DNA of 64,000 bases from Motiliproteus sp. (lineage in GTDB: Bacteria; Pseudomonadota; Gammaproteobacteria; Pseudomonadales; Balneatricaceae), in assembly GCA_026196225.1 (NCBI GenBank), contig JAPHRD010000010.1, positions 1 through 64,000 of the forward strand, written 5' to 3'. The position numbers and the translations under genes were made by a program. The notes below the pieces were generated by a model. The model did no database searches and was not told the DNA's origin. It was given only the letters and a program-made list of their open reading frames with translations. Positions 26,412-36,750 of this stretch are shown piece after piece (the stretch's first letter is position 1; each line of letters opens with the position of its first letter).

Positions 26412-28511
26412 GTGTCCGCGAGCATCCCAGAAGAGCTTAAACAGCAGATCCAATCTGCTTACTCTGAATATCTCGAAAATCGGGGCTTTAGGGCTCGTTA
26501 TGGCCAGCGCCTAATGATTGCTGAGATTGTCAAAGGCTTACTGCAAAAGAGCGGCGAGGCGATTAGCGTCGTTGAAGCCGGTACCGGTACTGGCAAGACA
26601 GTCGCCTATCTACTAGCGGCTTTGCCTGTCGCTGCTTATCTTGGGAAAAAACTGGTGGTATCTACTGCCACCGTTGCCTTGCAGGAGCAGATCGTTAATA
26701 AAGACCTCCCGGATCTGGCCAAGCATAGTGGAATGACCTTTAGCTTTGATCTGGTAAAAGGAAGGGGGCGTTATCTGTGTTTGAGTAAGCTTGATAACTT
26801 GCTTAACAACCATCAAAACACGAATCCAAACCAAGCATTGTATGAAGATGAGCTGGATCTTCGTTTGGATGACCAACAGCATCAGCTTTATCAACAGTTA
26901 GGCGAAGCTTACGCTAAAGGTGATTGGGACGGGGATCGAGACAACTGGCCAGACGAGTTGGATCAGCAGCATTGGCAAACCATCACCACCGACCATCGTC
27001 AGTGTACCAATCGACGCTGCAGCCATTTCAGTGGTTGTAGTTTTTTCCGTTCCCGGCAGGGGCTGGAGCAGGCCGATTGCATCGTTGCCAATCATGATTT
27101 GGTGCTGTCTGACCTGGCTTTGGGCGGCGGAGCGATCTTACCAGAGCCTGAAGAAACCATTTATATTTTCGACGAGGGACATCATCTTTCTGACAAGGCC
27201 CTGCAGCATTTCAGTTTTAACCTGCGATTAAAGTCCACACAAAATTGGATAAAACAGCTTGCTAAAACTCTTCTACGGGTTCAGAAAGAGATGAAAAACC
27301 CGGAAGTGTTGGCACGCAATCTTCAACCTGTTGAACAGCTGCTGGAGACCATAAAAACTCTTCAGGATAATCTTTATCCCATTGTCGAACAGTTACAAGG
27401 ATCGGCTACGGCAGAGCAGGACAGCGAGTATTTCCGCTTTACCGATGGCGTGGTTCCAGAAGCAATTACCGATTTAGCCAACCAATTAGCGGTCGTTTAT
27501 GGGCGTTTGGTGAGTCAGTTGGACAGTGCTGCTGAAACCTTGAAAGAAGCCATCGACGATCCTCTGATCGGTATTCCCAAAGAATCTGCAGAAAACTGGT
27601 TCCCTGTCATCGGCCGCTTATTGAGCCGTGCCGAAGCTAGCTGTGCCTTGTGGCGGGATTATGCCCAGGCCTCCGTTCAGACAACGGTTCCTCAAGCCCG
27701 TTGGTTGAAATGGCTTGACGGTCCTGAGGGGAGTGATACTGAGCTTTCCAGTAGCCCCATAGTCGCTTCCGATACGTTAAATAAACATTTGTGGGATAGC
27801 TGCGCAGGGGCTGTGGTGACATCGGCAACACTCACCGCGCTGGGTGAATTTGACCGCTTGATTATGCGCAGCGGTATACCCAGGGGAAGTCGCTTCAGTA
27901 GGGTACCCAGCCCCTTCGATTATGCCACCGCCGCGCAGCTGAATATTCCCAATATTCAGGCATCACCGTCTGATATCCAGGCACACGACGAAGCTGTTGC
28001 GGATACATTGGAGAAGGTGTTGAGTGCGGAGGATGCGGCTTTGGTATTGTTTACGTCATGGCGGCAGATGCTAAGTGTTCAGGAAAAAATGGCTGATTGT
28101 GAAGATCTAAAGATATTGGCTCAGGGTATGTATTCTAAGCAGGAAGTTTTACGGCGTCACCATAAGCGGATCGAAGAAGGGAAGGGCAGTGTGCTGTTTG
28201 GCTTAGCGTCTTTTGCCGAAGGCGTGGATTTGCCGGGAAAACTGTTGACCCACGTTGTTATCGCCAAAATTCCGTTTTCGGTACCGGGGGATCCTGTCGA
28301 GTCGGCGCTTCATGAGTGGGTCCGTAAACGAGGAGGGGATCCGTTTATGGATATCTCTGTTCCTGACGCATCGGTCAAGTTGATTCAGGCATGCGGGCGT
28401 CTGATACGTTCTGAAACCGATCGTGGCCAGATCACCCTTTTGGACAATCGCTTGCTGACACGGCGATACGGACAGGCCCTGCTTAACGCATTACCGCCAT
28501 TTAGACGTTAA
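26412..28511 (+). CDS. dinG: ATP-dependent DNA helicase DinG
   Basis: A 699-residue XPD-like superfamily 2 helicase with 5'-3' polarity that unwinds forks, D-loops and R-loops. Walker A is EAGTGTGKT (55-63) and the DEAH-type box is IFDEGHH. The iron-sulfur cluster cysteines are C123 (RYLC) and three in the QCTNRRCSHFSGC region. Motif VI is seen in QACGRLIRSETDRG. The start is GTG with a distant AGGAAGAGA upstream. The gene is divergent from lexA and shares its control region, in line with SOS control of dinG in E. coli. Confidence 0.94.
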   Translation: MSASIPEELKQQIQSAYSEYLENRGFRARYGQRLMIAEIVKGLLQKSGEAISVVEAGTGTGKTVAYLLAALPVAAYLGKKLVVSTATVALQEQIVNKDLPDLAKHSGMTFSFDLVKGRGRYLCLSKLDNLLNNHQNTNPNQALYEDELDLRLDDQQHQLYQQLGEAYAKGDWDGDRDNWPDELDQQHWQTITTDHRQCTNRRCSHFSGCSFFRSRQGLEQADCIVANHDLVLSDLALGGGAILPEPEETIYIFDEGHHLSDKALQHFSFNLRLKSTQNWIKQLAKTLLRVQKEMKNPEVLARNLQPVEQLLETIKTLQDNLYPIVEQLQGSATAEQDSEYFRFTDGVVPEAITDLANQLAVVYGRLVSQLDSAAETLKEAIDDPLIGIPKESAENWFPVIGRLLSRAEASCALWRDYAQASVQTTVPQARWLKWLDGPEGSDTELSSSPIVASDTLNKHLWDSCAGAVVTSATLTALGEFDRLIMRSGIPRGSRFSRVPSPFDYATAAQLNIPNIQASPSDIQAHDEAVADTLEKVLSAEDAALVLFTSWRQMLSVQEKMADCEDLKILAQGMYSKQEVLRRHHKRIEEGKGSVLFGLASFAEGVDLPGKLLTHVVIAKIPFSVPGDPVESALHEWVRKRGGDPFMDISVPDASVKLIQACGRLIRSETDRGQITLLDNRLLTRRYGQALLNALPPFRR

Positions 28512-28595
28512 TCACTGACTCCTGAGAGTAGATAGATTACAATTCACAAGCGAATGACAAGACAAAAAAATCAAAGATATAGATGGTAAAAAGCA

Positions 28596-30002
28596 TTGTT
28601 AAAATGGTTCAAGAAGACAGAACGAACGGACAGCAACGATAAGGCTGAAGCTAAGTCGACTCCAGCCTCTGCGGACAAAAAGGGATCTAAGTCCCAATCT
28701 GGTCGCCCCAAGAAGCGCACTGAAAGTGCCAATAAGCCCAAGCAGGCAGCTAAAAAGAAAACAGATCGATCAAATACCTCGAGCGATGAGGCTAAGCCCT
28801 GGTCGTTGGATCAATTTCAAGTGCCGGAGCAGGACGATAAGATCCGTTTTCACGATCTGGATCTACCCGATTGTATTATGCGTTCCATTGCCGAAATGGG
28901 GTTTCAATATTGCACCCCTATTCAGGCTAAAACCCTGGTTCACACCTTGGACGGCAAAGACCTAACCGGTAAAGCACAGACAGGTACCGGTAAGACAGCG
29001 GCTTTCCTGATCAGCATGATTACCGATATGGTTGACTACCCTATAGAGGGGCGGCGAAGCAAAGGCCGACCTCGTGCCTTGGTGGTTGCTCCAACTCGGG
29101 AACTTGTCATGCAGATCGCCAAAGATGCAGAGGGCTTGATCAAGTACTCTGATGTGAAAGTGCTGACTGTCGTCGGTGGTATGGACTATGAAAAACAACG
29201 CCGCCAGTTGCGAGAGACGGTGGTGGATTTGCTGGTAGCAACCCCTGGTCGTCTGCTGGACTTTAATCGCAAAGGAGATGTAAACCTCAGCGACGTTGAA
29301 ATGCTGGTGTTGGATGAAGCGGATCGCATGCTCAGCATGGGCTTTATTCCTGATGTCCGCGAAATTATCCGCAACACGCCGCATAAACGTGACCGTCAGA
29401 CGCTATTGTTCAGCGCAACCTTCTCCGATGATATTCTCAATCTTGCCCGCATGTGGACCCTGGATCCTGTCATGGTTGAGATCGAGCCTGAGCGTGTGAC
29501 CGCCGAAACGGTCAAGCAACAGGTTTATCTGGTGGGAGAAGAGGATAAGTTTAATCTGCTCTACAATGTGGTTCGCCAACAGCATCTGGAACGGGTCATG
29601 GTGTTTGCCAACCGGCGGGATATTACTCGTCGTTTAACCGAACGTCTGAAGCGCACAGGTATCGAGGCAGAGTTCCTGTCCGGTGAAGTGAGTCAGCAAA
29701 AGCGTGTTAAGACGCTGGAAGCGTTCCGAAGTGGTCGCATTAAAGTGCTAGTGGCAACTGACGTTGCTGGTCGGGGTATTCATGTGGATGGTGTCAGTCA
29801 CGTCATCAACTACAATCTCCCTGAGGATGCCGAAGACTACGTTCACCGTATCGGCCGAACTGGACGGGCGGGTGCCGAAGGGGTTTCTTACAGCTTTGCT
29901 TGTGAAACCGACTCCTTTATGTTGCCTGAAATTGAAGAGCTAATCGGACAGCGTTTGGAATGTATACACCCGGAAGACGCACTGCTGCAACGTCCGGCTT
30001 AG
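28596..30002 (+). CDS. rhlB: DEAD-box ATP-dependent RNA helicase (RhlB-like)
   Basis: A 468-residue RNA helicase. A basic low-complexity N-terminus (about 1-75, rich in Lys, Ser, Asp) precedes a DEAD core: Q motif YCTPIQA, Walker [29 protein letters not shown] in LLFSATFS, and [10 protein letters not shown]. RhlB works with the RNA degradosome in E. coli; the long basic N-terminal extension is like that of Pseudomonas RhlB-type proteins. The start is TTG with only a weak ribosome site; no in-frame ATG exists nearby upstream. The gene name is by similarity and could be another rhl paralogue. Confidence 0.85.
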   Translation: MLKWFKKTERTDSNDKAEAKSTPASADKKGSKSQSGRPKKRTESANKPKQAAKKKTDRSNTSSDEAKPWSLDQFQVPEQDDKIRFHDLDLPDCIMRSIAEMGFQYCTPIQAKTLVHTLDGKDLTGKAQTGTGKTAAFLISMITDMVDYPIEGRRSKGRPRALVVAPTRELVMQIAKDAEGLIKYSDVKVLTVVGGMDYEKQRRQLRETVVDLLVATPGRLLDFNRKGDVNLSDVEMLVLDEADRMLSMGFIPDVREIIRNTPHKRDRQTLLFSATFSDDILNLARMWTLDPVMVEIEPERVTAETVKQQVYLVGEEDKFNLLYNVVRQQHLERVMVFANRRDITRRLTERLKRTGIEAEFLSGEVSQQKRVKTLEAFRSGRIKVLVATDVAGRGIHVDGVSHVINYNLPEDAEDYVHRIGRTGRAGAEGVSYSFACETDSFMLPEIEELIGQRLECIHPEDALLQRPA

Positions 30003-30059
30003 CAATCGATACACCAATCAATCTGTAATCGCTAATAGGAGCTGCCGACAGGGATTGCG

Positions 30060-31088
30060 ATGAGTCAGAAACAGATCATTACCGTGATGGGCGGTGGTAG
30101 TTTTGGTACCGCCTTGGCCAATATTGCAGCGGAAAACGGCAATCAAGTTTTTCAGTGGATGCGCAATGCTGACCAAGCTAAAGATATGGCCGAAAGTCGA
30201 GAAAATACTCGTTATCTTCCAGGATGTAAGCTTCATTCTGGACTGATACCGGTGACCGATTTTACCGATGCCATTGCTCAGAGTAATCTGGTTTTGGTGG
30301 CGATTCCCAGCAAGTTCTTCCGTCAGGTGGTTCAGCAGTTAAAACCCTGTTTGCAATCCCACCATAATTTGGTCAGCACCACCAAAGGGGTGGAAGCAGG
30401 AACTTTCAAGTTGATGAGCCAGGTGCTTAAAGAAGAAGCACCTCAGTGCTCAGTTGGCGTGATCAGCGGTCCCAATCTGGCTAAGGAAGTAGCCACTCGG
30501 CAGTTAACAGCAACGGTCGTAGCCAGCGATAACGAAGAACTACGCGATCTGGTTCAATCGGCCTTCCACTGTCGTTATTTTCGAGTCTATGCTGGACAAG
30601 ACACTTACGGTGTGGAATTGGCCGGGGTTCTGAAAAATATATACGCTATTGCAGCCGGAATGTGTACAGCCCTGTCGATGGGCGAAAACACCCGCAGTAT
30701 GCTGATGACCCGAAGCTTAGCTGAGATGAGCCGGTTTGCCGTTCGCTTGGGTGCCAACCCGATGACATTCTTGGGGTTGGCTGGTGTTGGTGATCTCATT
30801 GTTACCTGCATGTCACCGCTGAGCCGAAACTATCGGGTCGGCTATGCCTTGGGTGAGGGCAAAACCCTTGATGAGGCAGTGGGGCAGCTGGGTGAAGTGG
30901 CTGAAGGTGTCAATACCATTAAATACGTCAAAGCCAAAGCTGATGAGTTGGAAGTTTACATGCCGCTGGTGAATGGGCTTTATGAAGTTGTATTCAATCA
31001 GCGACCGGTTAAAGAGGTGATCCAGAAACTGATGATGAGCGAGCAAAGTAACGACGTTGAATTTCTCGTACCCGAAGCGGCTCGCTGA
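30060..31088 (+). CDS. gpsA: Glycerol-3-phosphate dehydrogenase [NAD(P)+]
   Basis: A 342-residue cytosolic enzyme that reduces dihydroxyacetone phosphate to sn-glycerol 3-phosphate for phospholipids. The Rossmann motif is [28 protein letters not shown] and the [15 protein letters not shown] segment with the catalytic lysine are present. Length is normal. sixA begins 1 nt after the stop, so the two are likely coupled, as often seen in pseudomonads and relatives. Confidence 0.96.
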   Translation: MSQKQIITVMGGGSFGTALANIAAENGNQVFQWMRNADQAKDMAESRENTRYLPGCKLHSGLIPVTDFTDAIAQSNLVLVAIPSKFFRQVVQQLKPCLQSHHNLVSTTKGVEAGTFKLMSQVLKEEAPQCSVGVISGPNLAKEVATRQLTATVVASDNEELRDLVQSAFHCRYFRVYAGQDTYGVELAGVLKNIYAIAAGMCTALSMGENTRSMLMTRSLAEMSRFAVRLGANPMTFLGLAGVGDLIVTCMSPLSRNYRVGYALGEGKTLDEAVGQLGEVAEGVNTIKYVKAKADELEVYMPLVNGLYEVVFNQRPVKEVIQKLMMSEQSNDVEFLVPEAAR

Positions 31089-31089
31089 T

Positions 31090-31551
31090 ATGCCACATAA
31101 AGTTTACTTTCTGCGCCACGGTGAAGCCGGTTACGCCAGCAACGATGCTGAAAGGACATTGACCGAGAACGGTCGCCAGCAAACGGTCGATAGCCTGCAT
31201 AAGGTTCGGGAACGCATTAAGGGTCTAGACGGAATTTTCGCCAGCCCATATCGAAGGGCGCAAGAGAGTGCCCAGATCGCCAAGCAGCAGCTTGAACTAG
31301 ATTGCAAAATTGTCGAATGTTCCCAGTTGGTTCCTGAGGCATCCCCTCAACAATTGTTGGAATGGCTTCAATCCCAGCAGCAGGATCTGCTTCTTGTCGG
31401 ACACAATCCTCTTTTTACCCGTACGTTGAATTTGTTTATTGGAGCCGACCCAAGACAGCAGCATATGGATACCAGTTCCATAGCTGCGGTCGAATATGAA
31501 ATCAGTGCAGCGGGCTGTGGCGAGCTACTCTGGCTTAGCCATCGGGTGTGA
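31090..31551 (+). CDS. sixA: Phosphohistidine phosphatase SixA
   Basis: A 153-residue phosphatase of the histidine phosphatase superfamily. The RHG motif has the nucleophile at H10 (FLRHGEAG) and the second histidine lies in LLLVGHNP. SixA removes phosphate from histidine in proteins such as the nitrogen PTS protein NPr or phosphorelay HPt domains. The ATG at 31090 is chosen since it follows the gpsA stop by 1 nt and starts the first strand directly. Its 3' end overlaps the convergent ligase gene by 17 bp. Confidence 0.92.
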   Translation: MPHKVYFLRHGEAGYASNDAERTLTENGRQQTVDSLHKVRERIKGLDGIFASPYRRAQESAQIAKQQLELDCKIVECSQLVPEASPQQLLEWLQSQQQDLLLVGHNPLFTRTLNLFIGADPRQQHMDTSSIAAVEYEISAAGCGELLWLSHRV

Positions 31552-33352
31552 TTTTCCAGTATTTATCGAATATTCCTAGCTTTTTATCCAACGCCATAAT
31601 TTGCCCCTGAAATTTAACCACTTCAGGTGATGTTGGGTACATTGAAATAAGCCTTGCTAAAACGTGGTGGCTTTCATCGTATCGTTTCATCTTGTGAAGG
31701 GCGGAAATTAGCCCTGAATAAATGGCCGTGTCGGGTATGGTTGCCAAGTATTCCTTAGCAATAATCTCGTATTTCTGCAGTAGCTTAAAATTACTTTCTT
31801 TGAGGCCCAAATGCAGGAGAACTTGCATCTGAATAAGAGTAGCTCGTTGGCTAAAATAGAGGTTGTTACTGGCAAGCTGCAGTAGATTGAAGTCCTTCAC
31901 TTTATTGAATTGTATTAAAACTATACGATTAATAGAGAGAAGGCCGTGTGTGAAAAATGTGGAACCAATGACGGGAATAGCAAGAGAAATAGTGAGAGCG
32001 AGAACCTTGAAGGCGCTACTAATTCTCACGCAGACCAGTTTGATCTGATGTTGGGCAACTGCCCCGACTAGCACGATGAATAAAATCCAATGAAGGTGCG
32101 ATATATAAAATGGCAATTCAATCTGTGAGTGAAGAGTAATGGGCAGTAGAACGGCCAGATATGCCCCGCCTCTTTGCCAACCGATTTTCCAACAACACCA
32201 TAAAAAGGCACCGATCATAGTCAATATGCCGGATAGAGCTACCAATCCCCCTTCTATGGCCCAATAAAACAGTTCGTTGTGTGGGTGGCTTAATCGTACG
32301 GGAAGGATGTTAGCGTTTGGGTTTTGTCGAATATATTCTATTTTTTTCTCATGCCAAACTCTTTGGAATTGGCCAATTCCGTATCCCCAAATTGGCTTTT
32401 CAGCAATCAATTCCATTGAGGATTCGTATATTGCATATCGCGCTGTTCCAGCAGGAGGAAGTCCCTGCAAATTGGGACTAGTATCATTGTCAACCATGGT
32501 GTTGAATTTACTGATACTAAATGCGAGACCGCCAGTCTTGGAGGGTATGTTTAAGCTACCTACCGTGCTCAATAGGATCACTAGTAAGGCTGCTACAGAG
32601 TATTTCCGGTTGTTCCATATTTGCTGATATCGGCATCCGGTTAGTAAAAGTAATCCTGCTAAAGCGCCAAGTAAACCACCCCGTGATCCGGTAGTGATAA
32701 CGGTGGAAGTGGTAAGGGCAATCACTATTAATATTAATAGTGCGGTGGCAAAGGATCTTCGTCGGATTGAAGGAAGGGTGATCAGGAAGCAACTAAGTAT
32801 CAAGCCTGTGGCGGTATAGCTGGCTAGCAGGTTTGCTTGTTGAAAAATTCCCATTGGGACACCTGGCGTTTGCGGTAACCAGGTTGGTAATTTTTCGGCT
32901 AGTATTTGAATCAGCCCATAGATTGACTGTATTCCTGTTGATACGGCAACTATTATCAGTAGATTTTCCTGCCATGGGCGTTCTAAACGAAATTGAGCTA
33001 TCGCGAAGAAAAATAGTACTCCTCCCCAGATGGCTAGACTGCGGAAAAGCCAATCTACCGGGGTCGCTACGCTGGTAATAATTCCAAGAAGGGTAGTGGT
33101 AATCAGAAAAAACAACATAGATTTTGCCATTCCCGGCAAATGTATCTTGCCTGTATGAATGACTTTAAGTAGCCCTAAGCCGATTATGAAGCAAACCGCT
33201 ATCCAAACCACATTGTTGAACGGTAGAAAAAGGCCTTCGCCCCCGGGATTATCTTGGTAATAGCTAGGTGTAACTAGAAAAAGTATAAAAAACAGGGAAA
33301 TAAAGGCGATATTAAAACGCCGTTCGGTCTGCTGATTGGCTATGCTTTCCAT
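31535..33352 (-). CDS. PglL/Wzy-type O-antigen ligase-like glycosyltransferase
   Basis: A 605-residue inner-membrane protein with about 12 transmembrane helices, a central Wzy_C-type region with a large periplasmic loop (GTARYAIYESSMELIAEKPIWGYGIGQFQRVWHE then RLSHPHNELFYWAIEGG), and a C-terminal soluble helical part resembling Wzy_C_2 with TPR-like repeats. This layout is that of PglL/PilO-type oligosaccharyltransferases, which move lipid-linked glycans onto pilins or other exported proteins. O-antigen ligase WaaL is the main alternative. No glycan or pilin genes lie nearby. ATG 33352 is favoured over a GTG at 33379. By eye it is more AT-rich than its neighbours. Confidence 0.8.
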   Translation of the reverse strand: MESIANQQTERRFNIAFISLFFILFLVTPSYYQDNPGGEGLFLPFNNVVWIAVCFIIGLGLLKVIHTGKIHLPGMAKSMLFFLITTTLLGIITSVATPVDWLFRSLAIWGGVLFFFAIAQFRLERPWQENLLIIVAVSTGIQSIYGLIQILAEKLPTWLPQTPGVPMGIFQQANLLASYTATGLILSCFLITLPSIRRRSFATALLILIVIALTTSTVITTGSRGGLLGALAGLLLLTGCRYQQIWNNRKYSVAALLVILLSTVGSLNIPSKTGGLAFSISKFNTMVDNDTSPNLQGLPPAGTARYAIYESSMELIAEKPIWGYGIGQFQRVWHEKKIEYIRQNPNANILPVRLSHPHNELFYWAIEGGLVALSGILTMIGAFLWCCWKIGWQRGGAYLAVLLPITLHSQIELPFYISHLHWILFIVLVGAVAQHQIKLVCVRISSAFKVLALTISLAIPVIGSTFFTHGLLSINRIVLIQFNKVKDFNLLQLASNNLYFSQRATLIQMQVLLHLGLKESNFKLLQKYEIIAKEYLATIPDTAIYSGLISALHKMKRYDESHHVLARLISMYPTSPEVVKFQGQIMALDKKLGIFDKYWKITPDG

Positions 33353-33453
33353 AGAACGGGTCCATTTAAAATGAACCACGATGATAGCGAAATATCTATG
33401 CTAGGAATATATACTCAGATCAACTGTCTGAGGCTGTATATGTATAAGGGGAA

Positions 33454-34386
33454 ATGGAGTTGCAACTTTCTATGATTTTTCGTCAATGTCTGCAATCAGC
33501 ACATTCTACAGTTCTGATGGTATTTTTATCGCTAGTGAGTATTCAAATCCAGGCTGCAAATGATGTGGCTGGATCGGAAGATATTAATGAGCTGAAACGC
33601 TATCCGCTTTCTTACATCGACCACTATTCGCAGTTACTGGCACCGGAATATCGTTTAGCGCTGGGCACTATGAAAAAGGTTAACGGTGTTCTTTCGCCTG
33701 AGCAGTTTGAATTTGTCGGTGGCCAGCTAACACGAATTACCTACCGTATTCCATCGGGGCATCGTAGCGACGAAGTCTTTAAATTTTTCACGGATCAACT
33801 GGACGAAATTACCCATGAGGTCTTGTTTAGCTGCGAGGGGCGGTCTTGTGGAAGCAGCAATGCTTGGGCCAATAGTCAGTTTGGTATCGCCAAGCTATAC
33901 GGTATAGACCGTGAGCAATACTACCGAGTTGTGCGATTGGAAGGACCTTCAGCGGTAACTCTGGTGCTTTACAGCGTCCGTAGAGGCAACAAACGAGTTT
34001 ATATGCACTTGGATGTCATTCGTGAAAAATCGGCAGTCAATCTTCAAAGTGCAGATCAGATGTTGGGTCTTTTACTAGAAGGGCAGCGTTTAGCGATTGC
34101 AGCCCGAGAATGGCCTGAACCGTTGTTGGAAAATACTGCCACCGCAATTAAGGGCTTGCTGCGTGAACGTCCATTGTCCACTGTCTGGCTGGTGGGCCAT
34201 CTGGCAAAGGAAGGGCCCGTGGTACGGTTGCAAAATGACGCGGACGTTTTGCTGAAAAGCTTAAAATCCGAACTGGTTGATCGAGGTGTCGACGAGCACC
34301 GATTGAAGCTGTTTAGTGTTGGTCCCCTGGCGCCAGTTTATGATGATGCTGTTTCTGATAGTCGTGTTGAACTGATTGTGGAATAA
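33454..34386 (+). CDS. DUF4892 exported protein
   Basis: A 310-residue protein with an N-terminal signal peptide (SAHSTVLMVFLSLVSIQIQAA) and a DUF4892-type body. The C-terminal part (STVWLVGHLAKEGP ... LLKSLKSELVDRGVDEHRLKLFSVGPLAP ... RVELIVE) has the look of an OmpA-like peptidoglycan-associating fold, although the key residues are weak. Periplasmic function is unknown. ATG 33454 has AAGGGG very close ahead; ATG 33472 is the alternative. It lies 14 bp upstream of the patatin gene and is probably cotranscribed. Confidence 0.78.
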   Translation: MELQLSMIFRQCLQSAHSTVLMVFLSLVSIQIQAANDVAGSEDINELKRYPLSYIDHYSQLLAPEYRLALGTMKKVNGVLSPEQFEFVGGQLTRITYRIPSGHRSDEVFKFFTDQLDEITHEVLFSCEGRSCGSSNAWANSQFGIAKLYGIDREQYYRVVRLEGPSAVTLVLYSVRRGNKRVYMHLDVIREKSAVNLQSADQMLGLLLEGQRLAIAAREWPEPLLENTATAIKGLLRERPLSTVWLVGHLAKEGPVVRLQNDADVLLKSLKSELVDRGVDEHRLKLFSVGPLAPVYDDAVSDSRVELIVE

Positions 34387-34400
34387 GAGGTTTTCGGAGT

Positions 34401-35363
34401 ATGACGAAAACAGTATCGCTAGTATTGGGGAGCGGTGGCGCACGGGGTAATGCCCATATCGGTGTTATAGAAGAACTATTGGAGCGCAATTATAAGATTA
34501 TCTCGATTGCCGGTTGTTCAATGGGAGCTTTGGTTGGTGGCGTATTTGCTGCAGGCAAATTGGATGCATACAAAGAGTGGGCAACAAGTCGCAGCTATTT
34601 CGATATTTTGAGGTTGGTAGATCTATCATTTGATGCTTTTGGATTGATCCAGGGGGATAAGGTTTTTACCATCATCCGAGAACTGGTTGGTCCTTGCCAG
34701 ATTGAGGAGTTGCCGCTCTCCTATACCGCTGTCGCGACCGATCTAACCAATCAGAAAGAGGTATGGTTCCAGGAAGGCGATCTGTTTGAGGCGATGCGTG
34801 CTTCCATCGCCATTCCCAGTCTATTTTCCCCGGTTGTTAAAGGAGATCGTATTCTGGTCGATGGTGGTTTGCTCAACCCGGTTCCCATTATTCCCACCGT
34901 ATCCGATCATGCCGATATCATCATCGCCGTAAACCTCAGCGCACCGCCGGTAACGCGGGGAGGGGAAGAGGCCGAATTACCCTCTCACACCGATCAGGCT
35001 GGCTTTATGGATGAGTGGAATGCTGAAACGGCCATCGGTAAGACTAATGGCGGTCGCGATAATGCAAATGGAAAAGAAGAAAAACAAGATCGGGCCTCTG
35101 AGCCGCTATCGAAGCGACATCAAAAACGAAAAAACCAAATCGGCCGGTTAGAGATGATCTATCAATCGGTAGAAGTGATGCAAAGTCATTTGACCCAGTA
35201 CAAAATTGCGGGCTATCCGCCAGATGTGTTGATAGAGATTCCGAAAAGCTCCTGTCGATTCTTCGAATTCTACCGGGCGCAGGAGATGGTGGACATCGGC
35301 CGCGAGACCGCCAAACATGTGCTCGATCATTACGAGCACAATCAGCGCATCTTGGTGCGCTGA
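34401..35363 (+). CDS. Patatin-like phospholipase family protein
   Basis: A 320-residue lipid hydrolase of the RssA/patatin type. The oxyanion motif GSGGARG, the nucleophile S40 in GCSMG and the catalytic D154 in the VDGG dyad motif are all present. A low-complexity charged insert (about 200-250, rich in Glu, Lys, Arg) separates the core from the C-terminal helices. No signal peptide is seen, so it is likely cytosolic or membrane-associated. Its natural lipid is unknown. It follows the DUF4892 gene closely. Confidence 0.9.
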   Translation: MTKTVSLVLGSGGARGNAHIGVIEELLERNYKIISIAGCSMGALVGGVFAAGKLDAYKEWATSRSYFDILRLVDLSFDAFGLIQGDKVFTIIRELVGPCQIEELPLSYTAVATDLTNQKEVWFQEGDLFEAMRASIAIPSLFSPVVKGDRILVDGGLLNPVPIIPTVSDHADIIIAVNLSAPPVTRGGEEAELPSHTDQAGFMDEWNAETAIGKTNGGRDNANGKEEKQDRASEPLSKRHQKRKNQIGRLEMIYQSVEVMQSHLTQYKIAGYPPDVLIEIPKSSCRFFEFYRAQEMVDIGRETAKHVLDHYEHNQRILVR

Positions 35364-35385
35364 AGGCTGCCAATCAAATTGATGC

Positions 35386-35925
35386 TTAGTTAACTAGCGA
35401 CAGGAACTCGGCACGGGTGCTCGAGTTGCTGCGGAACAGGCCTAGCATCATCGAGGTTTTCATCACCCCGTTCTGCTTTTCTACGCCACGCATCATCATA
35501 CACATGTGTTGAGCTTCGATAATGACCCCGACTCCTGCCGCACCAGTGACTTCCATGATGCTATCGGCGATCTGCTTGGTCATGTTTTCCTGGATCTGCA
35601 ATCGACGAGCATACATGTCGACGATTCGGGCGATCTTTGACAGGCCCAATACTTTGCCGGATGGGATGTAAGCAACATGGCATTTGCCAACAAAAGGCAG
35701 CAGGTGGTGCTCGCACATGGAATACAGTTCAATATCTTTTACCAGCACCATTTCGCTGTTGTCAGAATCGAACAGAGCGTTGTTGACCACTTCATCAAGG
35801 GATTGGGTATATCCGCGAGTCAGATACTTGAAAGCTTTTGCCGCGCGCTCAGGCGTGTCTTGCAGGCCTTCCCGTTGTAGATCTTCCCCTACGTCTTCAA
35901 TAATCTTGGCAAAGGCGTCTTTCAT
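35386..35925 (-). CDS. folE: GTP cyclohydrolase I
   Basis: A 179-residue zinc enzyme that turns GTP into dihydroneopterin triphosphate, the first step toward folate. Motifs are [14 protein letters not shown], the zinc and active-site segment [34 protein letters not shown] and the C-terminal [13 protein letters not shown]. It stands alone, convergent with the patatin gene. folC lies elsewhere in the window near 57 kb. Confidence 0.96.
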   Translation of the reverse strand: MKDAFAKIIEDVGEDLQREGLQDTPERAAKAFKYLTRGYTQSLDEVVNNALFDSDNSEMVLVKDIELYSMCEHHLLPFVGKCHVAYIPSGKVLGLSKIARIVDMYARRLQIQENMTKQIADSIMEVTGAAGVGVIIEAQHMCMMMRGVEKQNGVMKTSMMLGLFRSNSSTRAEFLSLVN

Positions 35926-36044
35926 AAACTGACTCGGCGTTAAACTGTTGGCAACTGCCTAAAAGGGCAATTAGCGTGAAAAAACCGCGTAAACTACTCG
36001 ATTCGATAGCAGAAATAAAGCGGTTTCGTCGTTACTGTTGCAAA

Positions 36045-36602
36045 TTATTGACTGCTTGATTGCGGTTTTTTCAGTAGCACATAGAGCGCCCCGGTCCCGC
36101 CATCTTGGGGGAGGGCAGAAACAAACGCCAGAACCTGATGCATCTGCTGCAGCCAGTCGTTGGTATAGGACTTGAGAATGGCCGGTGTGCCGTCTTCGTT
36201 CAGCGCTTTTCCATGTACTACGATCACGCTACGCAAACCACGATGGGAGGTTTGGCGGATAAAGCGCCCCAGCTCCTCTCGAGCTTGATCTACAGTATAG
36301 CCATGGAGGTCGATGCCTTCCTGCCAAGGGATCTGCCCCTTTTTCAGTTTGCGCATCATCCGCAGTTGAATCCCTGGCTGGGCGTAAATCAGCTCTTCCT
36401 CGGAATCAACCAGGGTTCGCAGTTCGTCCGAAAGCCCTTGGTCAAATTTTTCGACATTGGTTATCGCCGCCGCCCGCCGGTAATCTGCATCGGACTGTTT
36501 GCGAGTGGGGCGTTTAATGTCAGCGCGATCATGCTTGATTGGGGTTACGTCCCCCATCATTGCTTGAAAGTCGATATCGTCGTCGGTTGTTGGGTCTGCC
36601 AT
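36045..36602 (-). CDS. smrB: Smr-domain endonuclease SmrB
   Basis: A 185-residue nuclease of the Smr/MutS2-C family. The Smr domain begins at about residue 95 with DLHG (98-101) and includes SVIVVHGKA (126-132) and the C-terminal GALYVLLKK. In E. coli SmrB cleaves mRNA between collided ribosomes and starts rescue. The divergent position to prmB with aroC downstream is the same as in E. coli and Pseudomonas, which supports this name over SmrA. The N-terminal 90 residues are charged, with a ribosome-binding role known for the family. Confidence 0.9.
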   Translation of the reverse strand: MADPTTDDDIDFQAMMGDVTPIKHDRADIKRPTRKQSDADYRRAAAITNVEKFDQGLSDELRTLVDSEEELIYAQPGIQLRMMRKLKKGQIPWQEGIDLHGYTVDQAREELGRFIRQTSHRGLRSVIVVHGKALNEDGTPAILKSYTNDWLQQMHQVLAFVSALPQDGGTGALYVLLKKPQSSSQ

Positions 36603-36750
36603 GGCGATTTGTAGCTAGATTCATTACTATAAGGCCCCATTTTATACCCTCAGGCAGCTGTTGCCAGTACAGAGGAAATAAAAGTGGCCGAAGATCGGTT
36701 GGTTTATACGAAAACAATAGCCGGCTGAAGCTAAATTGACTCAAGATTTA

